DNA of 64,000 nt, taken from NCBI RefSeq assembly GCF_019443505.1, contig NZ_CP080377.1, positions 6,448,001 to 6,512,000 of the forward strand, written 5' to 3'. The notes below the pieces were generated by a model. The model saw only the letters and a program-made list of their open reading frames with translations. It was not told where the DNA came from and did not search any database. Within the stretch, counting starts at the first letter, position 1; every line of letters starts with the position of its first letter. The DNA comes from Janthinobacterium sp. PAMC25594 (lineage in GTDB: Bacteria > Pseudomonadota > Gammaproteobacteria > Burkholderiales > Burkholderiaceae_D). The position numbers and the translations under genes are program-made. Shown here in pieces: positions 59,771-64,000 of this stretch.

Positions 59771-62700
59771 TTGTTTTCCTCTCGTTTCAGCTGATCGAGC
59801 ACGAGTTTTTCCGCCTCGGCAAAATTCAGCGTTTCAATCGCATGTGCCATCGCCAGCGCCGCTTCCCGGTCTGACTGTTGCAGGGCTGGCTGCAGGGCGT
59901 GGAACTGGGCCAGCGCCTTCAGGTTATTGTTGCGGATCAAGACAAGCAGCTCGGCCAGGCCGGCGCGCAGGTCGACCGGTGCGCTGCCGGGCGCGTGGGG
60001 CGCCGGCTGTCCGCGCCGCAGGGGCGAGGGCAGGGCACGCGCCGCTTTGATGACTTCGGCCATCGCCAGTTCCAGCTGTCCCAGCAAGGCGGCCGTGGCG
60101 TGCGCGCGGCCCCCTTGCAGCGCCTTTTCCGTCTCGGCGGCCAGGCTGGCGACATGCGTGGCGCCCAGGTTGGCCGCCACGCCGCACACGCGGTGCAGCA
60201 ACTGCGCCGCCTGCCGCGCCTGGCCGGCGGCCAGCAGGCGCCGCGTGTCCTCGACGGCGTCGCCTTGCGAATTTTCAAAGCGTTTGAGCAGGGCCAGGAA
60301 GGCGCCGTAATCGCCGCCGAAGCGCTGCAGGGCCGCCGCCAGGTCGATGCCGGGCACCGTGGCCGGCAAGTCCAGCGCCTGCGTGACGGCATCGGCTGCC
60401 TGCACGGCGCCATCGCCGCCCGGGGGCGACGGCACCAGCCGCGTCAGTGTCTCGATCATTTCGTCGACATCGATGGGCTTGGCCACATGCGCATTCATGC
60501 CGCTGGCGATGGCGCGCAGGCGGTCCTCGTCCATGGCATTGGCCGTCATGGCGATGATGGGCAAGTCCGGCAAGCCCAGCGCGCGGATGGCCAGGGTGGC
60601 GTCATAGCCATTCATGACGGGCATCTGCAAATCCATCAGCACCACGTCCCAGGCCTGCGGGGTTTGCGCCAGCAAGTCGACGGCCAGTTGGCCGTTGGCG
60701 GCCATGGCCACGCGCGCGCCCGAGTGCAGCAAGATGTACTGCGCCACTTCCTGGTTGATTTCATTGTCTTCCACCAGCAGCACGCGCATGCCTTCCAGCA
60801 AGCCCGACAGGGGCGTGGACACGGGCAGCGCGGACGGGGCGCTACGGCCATTGCGTCCATCGCGCACGGCCGTCACGGCCGCCAGCAGGCGCGCCGGGGT
60901 GGCCGGTTTCGAAACGATGCCGGCCAGCATCAGGCTGTCGGCCAGGCGTTCGAGGTTGTCGCTGTCCTGGTCGGCCACCAGCATGATCACGGGCGGCAGC
61001 GCCAGGTGGGCGTCGGCGCGCGCCTCGGTGAGCATGGAAATGCCATCCATGCCGGGCATGGCCGCGTCGAGCAGCATCAGATCCGCCGGCGGCAAGCCGT
61101 CCAGGCCGCTGGCGCTGGCGCGCAGCAGCGCCAGGCCGGCCGCGCCGCTGTCGGCGCTGCGGCTGTGCCAGCCCTGCGCCGCGCACCAGTCTTCCAGCAT
61201 GGCACGCACGCTGGCATTGTCGTCGATGATCAGCAGCGACAGGGCCTTGGGCGTACTCTTGCCCGGCGACTCGGGCGGCGGCGCCACCTTGTCGAAGCGG
61301 CAGCTGAAGCGGAAGTCGGAACCCTGGCCCAGCGCGCTTGTCACGCTGAGTTTGCCCCCCATCAATTCCACCATGCGCCGGCAGATGGCCAGCCCCAGTC
61401 CCGTGCCGCCATATTTGCGGCTGGTGCCGCTGTCGCCCTGGGAAAACGCGTCGAAGATGCGTTCCTGTTCGGCCGCGGCTATGCCGATGCCCGTGTCGCG
61501 CACGGAAAACTCCAGCGTGGCGCTGGCCGCATCCTCGGCCACCATGCCGATGGACAACACCACTTCGCCATGCGCGGTGAATTTGACGGCGTTGCCCACC
61601 AGGTTGATGAGGATCTGTTCCACGCGCAGGGCGTCGCCGAGCAGTTCATCCGGCACATCGGCGCCGAGCACGAAGACGGGCTCCACGCCGCGCGACCAGG
61701 CGTTGCTGGCCAGCAAGACGGCTACGCTGTCGAGCATGCGTTCCAGCTGGAAGCGCCGTTGTTCCAGCAGCATCTGACCCGCCTCGATCTTGGAAAAATC
61801 CAGCACGTCGTTGACGATATTGAGCAGAGACTGGGTCGCCATCTGGATCTTGCCGACATAGCTGCGCTCGCGCCGTTCCAGCGGCGACTCTTCCAGCAGG
61901 CGCGCCAGGCCGATGATGGCGTTCATCGGCGTGCGGATTTCATGGCTCATGTTGGCGACGAATTCGCTTTTCGCGACGCTGGCCGCCTCGGCCTTGTCGC
62001 GCGCGCGCACCATTTGCTCGTTGAGTTCGTGCAGGCGCAATTCCGTGCGCTTGAGTTCAGACACGTCCGAGGCCAGCACGAAGAAGCCGCGCACGCCGCC
62101 GCCGTCGTCGACATCGGGGATGTAATTGGTCCACGTGTGGCGCACCTGGCCCGTCGGGTCGAGCAGGTCGCGCTCGAAGCTTTGCGGGCGGCCCGCCAGC
62201 ACGCCTTCGACATGGGGCGCATACACGTCGAACAGTTCCTGTCCCAGCAATTCGCGCATGTGGATGCCGTCCATCTCCGCGCTGCTGCGGCCAAACCATT
62301 CGTTATAGAAATTATTTGCGAAGCGGCAACGCAGATCGGCGCCCCAGTACGACACCATGCCGGGCAGATTGTCGGTGACGGTGCGGATGAAGCGCTCGCT
62401 CTGTTCCAGGCGCCAGGTGGTGGCGTGCAGCACCTCGGCGGCGCGCTTGCGTTCCGTGATATCGATCGATACCCCCAGCACGTGGCTGGCGCGCCCCGCA
62501 TCGTCGCGCAAGACCACCTTGCGCGTGGTGAAGTGGCGCGTGGTGCCGTCGGCCGTATTGATCGCTTCCTGTTCGATTTCCACCATCTGCCCCGTGGCCA
62601 GCAGCTTGCGGTCGGCGCTGACGAAGGCGGCCGCCTGCTGCGGCGGGAAGAAGTCGTGGTCCGTCTTGCCCAGCAATTGCTCGCGCGAGCGTCCCAGGGT

Positions 62701-64000
62701 CAGTTCCGCGTGGCGGTTGACCATTTCAAAGCTCAGCTTGTCGGCGCGCTTGACGAAGACCATGGCCGGGATGTTTTCGATGATGGTGCCGAACAGATGT
62801 TTCGAGTGGCGGAATTCCGCTTCGCTGCGCTTGCGCTCGCTAATGTCCAGCCACAGGCCCGACACGCCCAGCAATTGCTGCTCGGGACCGAAAATCGGGT
62901 GATACGAGACGATCCAGTGGCTCAGCTGCTCGCGCTGCCGGCCGCTGTGGCCGTTCAACCCCATGTCGACGATGGGCGTGCCCGTTTCCAGCACCTGGCG
63001 CACGCAGCGCTCGACGTCCGCCCGCACGGCGTCGTCGAACAGCATGGCGCCCACGGGACGGCCCAGATGCTGCGTCACGCTGGCGCCATGGATGGCGGCC
63101 AGGTAGTGGTTGATCATGACGATGCGCAAGTCCAGGCCCACGAACAGCATGCCGATGGGTGCCGTCGCGTACACGGTTTCCAGCAGGCGCGTGGATTTTT
63201 CCAGGGCCAAGGTGCGTTCGGCCACCAGGCTTTCGAGCTGCGTGCGGTGGCGCCGCAGGTCGCGTTCCAGCGCGCCCAGGGCGGCGGCCATGTCGGCCGA
63301 TTCGCGGTCCGCGTGCTTGTTCGAGAGCAAGGGTTTGCCCTGCGCCAGCGCCTGGATCTGCAAGGTCAGTTCCTGCAGGGTGCTGGCCAGGCGGCTGCCC
63401 ACGCGCCAGGCCAGGGCAAAGCCGGCACCCAGCAGCAGGGCCAGGATGGCGGAACCCGTGACCACCGAGCCCAGCAGCGCTTCGGCCACCGTGCTGCTGC
63501 GCATGGTGACGGTCACCGTCCAGCTGTCGTCGGGAGCGCGGCGAAAGCCCGTGTAGACGTCCAGGTTTTCCAGGGTGGCATGGCGCAGCACGCCCTCGCG
63601 CGCCTGGCGTATCTGTTCCAGCAGGGGTGCCACGCTGCGCTGGCCCACGTAGCGCTGCGGCGCCAGAGTGCGCGCCACGTTGATGCCGTCGGCATTGATG
63701 ATGGCCGCGCCCAGGTAGGCCGGCAGGTGCAGTTCGCGCAACAGCAAGGGCAGGTAGTCGGGCGGGTACAGCGCCGTCAATACATGGGCGGCACCCTGGG
63801 CACGCGGCAAGGGCAGGTTCAGCGCCAGCCGCGGCACCTCGTCCGGCGCCATGAGTAGGCTGGTCAGCCGCGGCTTGCCATACTCGCGCGTGCGTTCCAT
63901 GCTGGCGGCCCATTTTTGCGGCAAGGGAGGTGGTGCCTGGCTGGCGGGCAGGGCAGTATTGATCAGCTGGCGTCCCCTGGCGTCGGAGACGATGAAGGCG
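59767..64000 (-). CDS. Large hybrid sensor histidine kinase (5' end outside window)
   Basis: At least 1410 codons, open at the window edge (no stop from 63925 to 64000). Order: periplasmic dCache-type sensor ([16 protein letters not shown] onward), one TM near 63430-63490, coiled linker, three PAS domains ([61 protein letters not shown]), HisKA ([23 protein letters not shown]), HATPase ([35 protein letters not shown]), two receiver domains ([31 protein letters not shown]), and a C-terminal HPt-like domain ([14 protein letters not shown]) whose usual HxxKG reads HRVCG. Operon with the REC-GGDEF gene. Confidence 0.95.
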   Translation of the reverse strand, partial: AFIVSDARGRQLINTALPASQAPPPLPQKWAASMERTREYGKPRLTSLLMAPDEVPRLALNLPLPRAQGAAHVLTALYPPDYLPLLLRELHLPAYLGAAIINADGINVARTLAPQRYVGQRSVAPLLEQIRQAREGVLRHATLENLDVYTGFRRAPDDSWTVTVTMRSSTVAEALLGSVVTGSAILALLLGAGFALAWRVGSRLASTLQELTLQIQALAQGKPLLSNKHADRESADMAAALGALERDLRRHRTQLESLVAERTLALEKSTRLLETVYATAPIGMLFVGLDLRIVMINHYLAAIHGASVTQHLGRPVGAMLFDDAVRADVERCVRQVLETGTPIVDMGLNGHSGRQREQLSHWIVSYHPIFGPEQQLLGVSGLWLDISERKRSEAEFRHSKHLFGTIIENIPAMVFVKRADKLSFEMVNRHAELTLGRSREQLLGKTDHDFFPPQQAAAFVSADRKLLATGQMVEIEQEAINTADGTTRHFTTRKVVLRDDAGRASHVLGVSIDITERKRAAEVLHATTWRLEQSERFIRTVTDNLPGMVSYWGADLRCRFANNFYNEWFGRSSAEMDGIHMRELLGQELFDVYAPHVEGVLAGRPQSFERDLLDPTGQVRHTWTNYIPDVDDGGGVRGFFVLASDVSELKRTELRLHELNEQMVRARDKAEAASVAKSEFVANMSHEIRTPMNAIIGLARLLEESPLERRERSYVGKIQMATQSLLNIVNDVLDFSKIEAGQMLLEQRRFQLERMLDSVAVLLASNAWSRGVEPVFVLGADVPDELLGDALRVEQILINLVGNAVKFTAHGEVVLSIGMVAEDAASATLEFSVRDTGIGIAAAEQERIFDAFSQGDSGTSRKYGGTGLGLAICRRMVELMGGKLSVTSALGQGSDFRFSCRFDKVAPPPESPGKSTPKALSLLIIDDNASVRAMLEDWCAAQGWHSRSADSGAAGLALLRASASGLDGLPPADLMLLDAAMPGMDGISMLTEARADAHLALPPVIMLVADQDSDNLERLADSLMLAGIVSKPATPARLLAAVTAVRDGRNGRSAPSALPVSTPLSGLLEGMRVLLVEDNEINQEVAQYILLHSGARVAMAANGQLAVDLLAQTPQAWDVVLMDLQMPVMNGYDATLAIRALGLPDLPIIAMTANAMDEDRLRAIASGMNAHVAKPIDVDEMIETLTRLVPSPPGGDGAVQAADAVTQALDLPATVPGIDLAAALQRFGGDYGAFLALLKRFENSQGDAVEDTRRLLAAGQARQAAQLLHRVCGVAANLGATHVASLAAETEKALQGGRAHATAALLGQLELAMAEVIKAARALPSPLRRGQPAPHAPGSAPVDLRAGLAELLVLIRNNNLKALAQFHALQPALQQSDREAALAMAHAIETLNFAEAEKLVLDQLKREENK

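Noticed and set aside
59878..63858. 1326-codon open frame on the plus strand
   Set aside because: Antisense to the hybrid histidine kinase, whose motifs are clear. The product is a low-complexity Gln/His/Arg/Gly/Ala-rich sequence typical of GC-rich shadow frames.

Overview
The window looks like a chromosome segment of a GC-rich betaproteobacterium, most likely an Oxalobacteraceae member (Janthinobacterium/Duganella/Massilia type). This rests on gene content (several chemoreceptors, c-di-GMP enzymes, TonB receptor, reverse transsulfuration, MetE) and base composition, not on a marker gene, so genus is inference. It has two parts: a temperate prophage (1 to about 24450, left end outside the window) and host chromosome (about 24450 to 64000).

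PROPHAGE. The right end is an integrase gene (23247-24356) facing the 3' end of an intact tRNA-Leu(UAA) gene (24451-24537, minus strand), the likely attachment target. From a central switch at 13.1-15.0 kb the phage reads outward. To the left, on the minus strand, run YdaS/YdaT-like regulators, a DUF1376 replication protein with an origin-like iteron cluster inside its gene, a lambda P-like protein, a gpZ-like protein, small and large terminase, a Mor-like activator, gpW-like connector, portal, a ClpP-type protease fused to the major capsid protein, decoration protein, head-tail joining protein, tail terminator, tail tube, and a tail chaperone ending in a -1 slippery heptamer (gpG/gpGT), which runs off the window. 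To the right, on the plus strand, are the S24 repressor, an opposing membrane/zinc-ribbon gene, and an early operon starting near 15.0 kb. Identical palindromic operators (TTAGCC-N3-GGCTAA) lie at the switch and in front of the early operon.

The main surprise of the prophage is that this repressor-controlled operon carries a nearly complete PRTRC cassette (proteins E, C, F, B, A and ThiF, 16185-20786): ubiquitin-like protein C, E2-like protein B, JAMM peptidase protein A and an E1-like ThiF. The PRTRC ParB is absent. Small phage genes, a DUF4224 protein and the integrase follow.

CHROMOSOME. 24.6-30.6 kb: TonB-dependent receptor, HD-GYP protein, chemoreceptor. 30.9-35.4 kb: small proteins, two DUF2939 paralogues, a ParB/Srx-type protein and a penicillin-acylase family hydrolase. 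35.4-39.2 kb: cystathionine beta-synthase plus gamma-lyase/synthase operon, thymidine kinase, DUF2007 protein. 39.2-44.0 kb: Cache chemoreceptor and a Prc/Tsp protease. 44.0-53.2 kb: LysR/MFS pair, pentapeptide-repeat protein, AlaC aminotransferase, HNH nuclease, MetE and an AspT/YidE-type transporter. 54.9-58.8 kb: glyoxalase-fold protein and a four-gene acyl-CoA dehydrogenase/MaoC operon. 58.8-64.0 kb: REC-GGDEF protein and a large hybrid histidine kinase cut by the window end.

The second surprise is a family of six near-identical ~123-bp units, all on the plus strand between 44.0 and 53.2 kb, one behind almost every plus-strand gene. Each has a candidate -10 box, a short hairpin, a CU-rich anti-Shine-Dalgarno-like stretch and a strong intrinsic terminator: a multi-copy small-RNA family is the best reading. 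A 160-bp MITE-like element lies between copies five and six.
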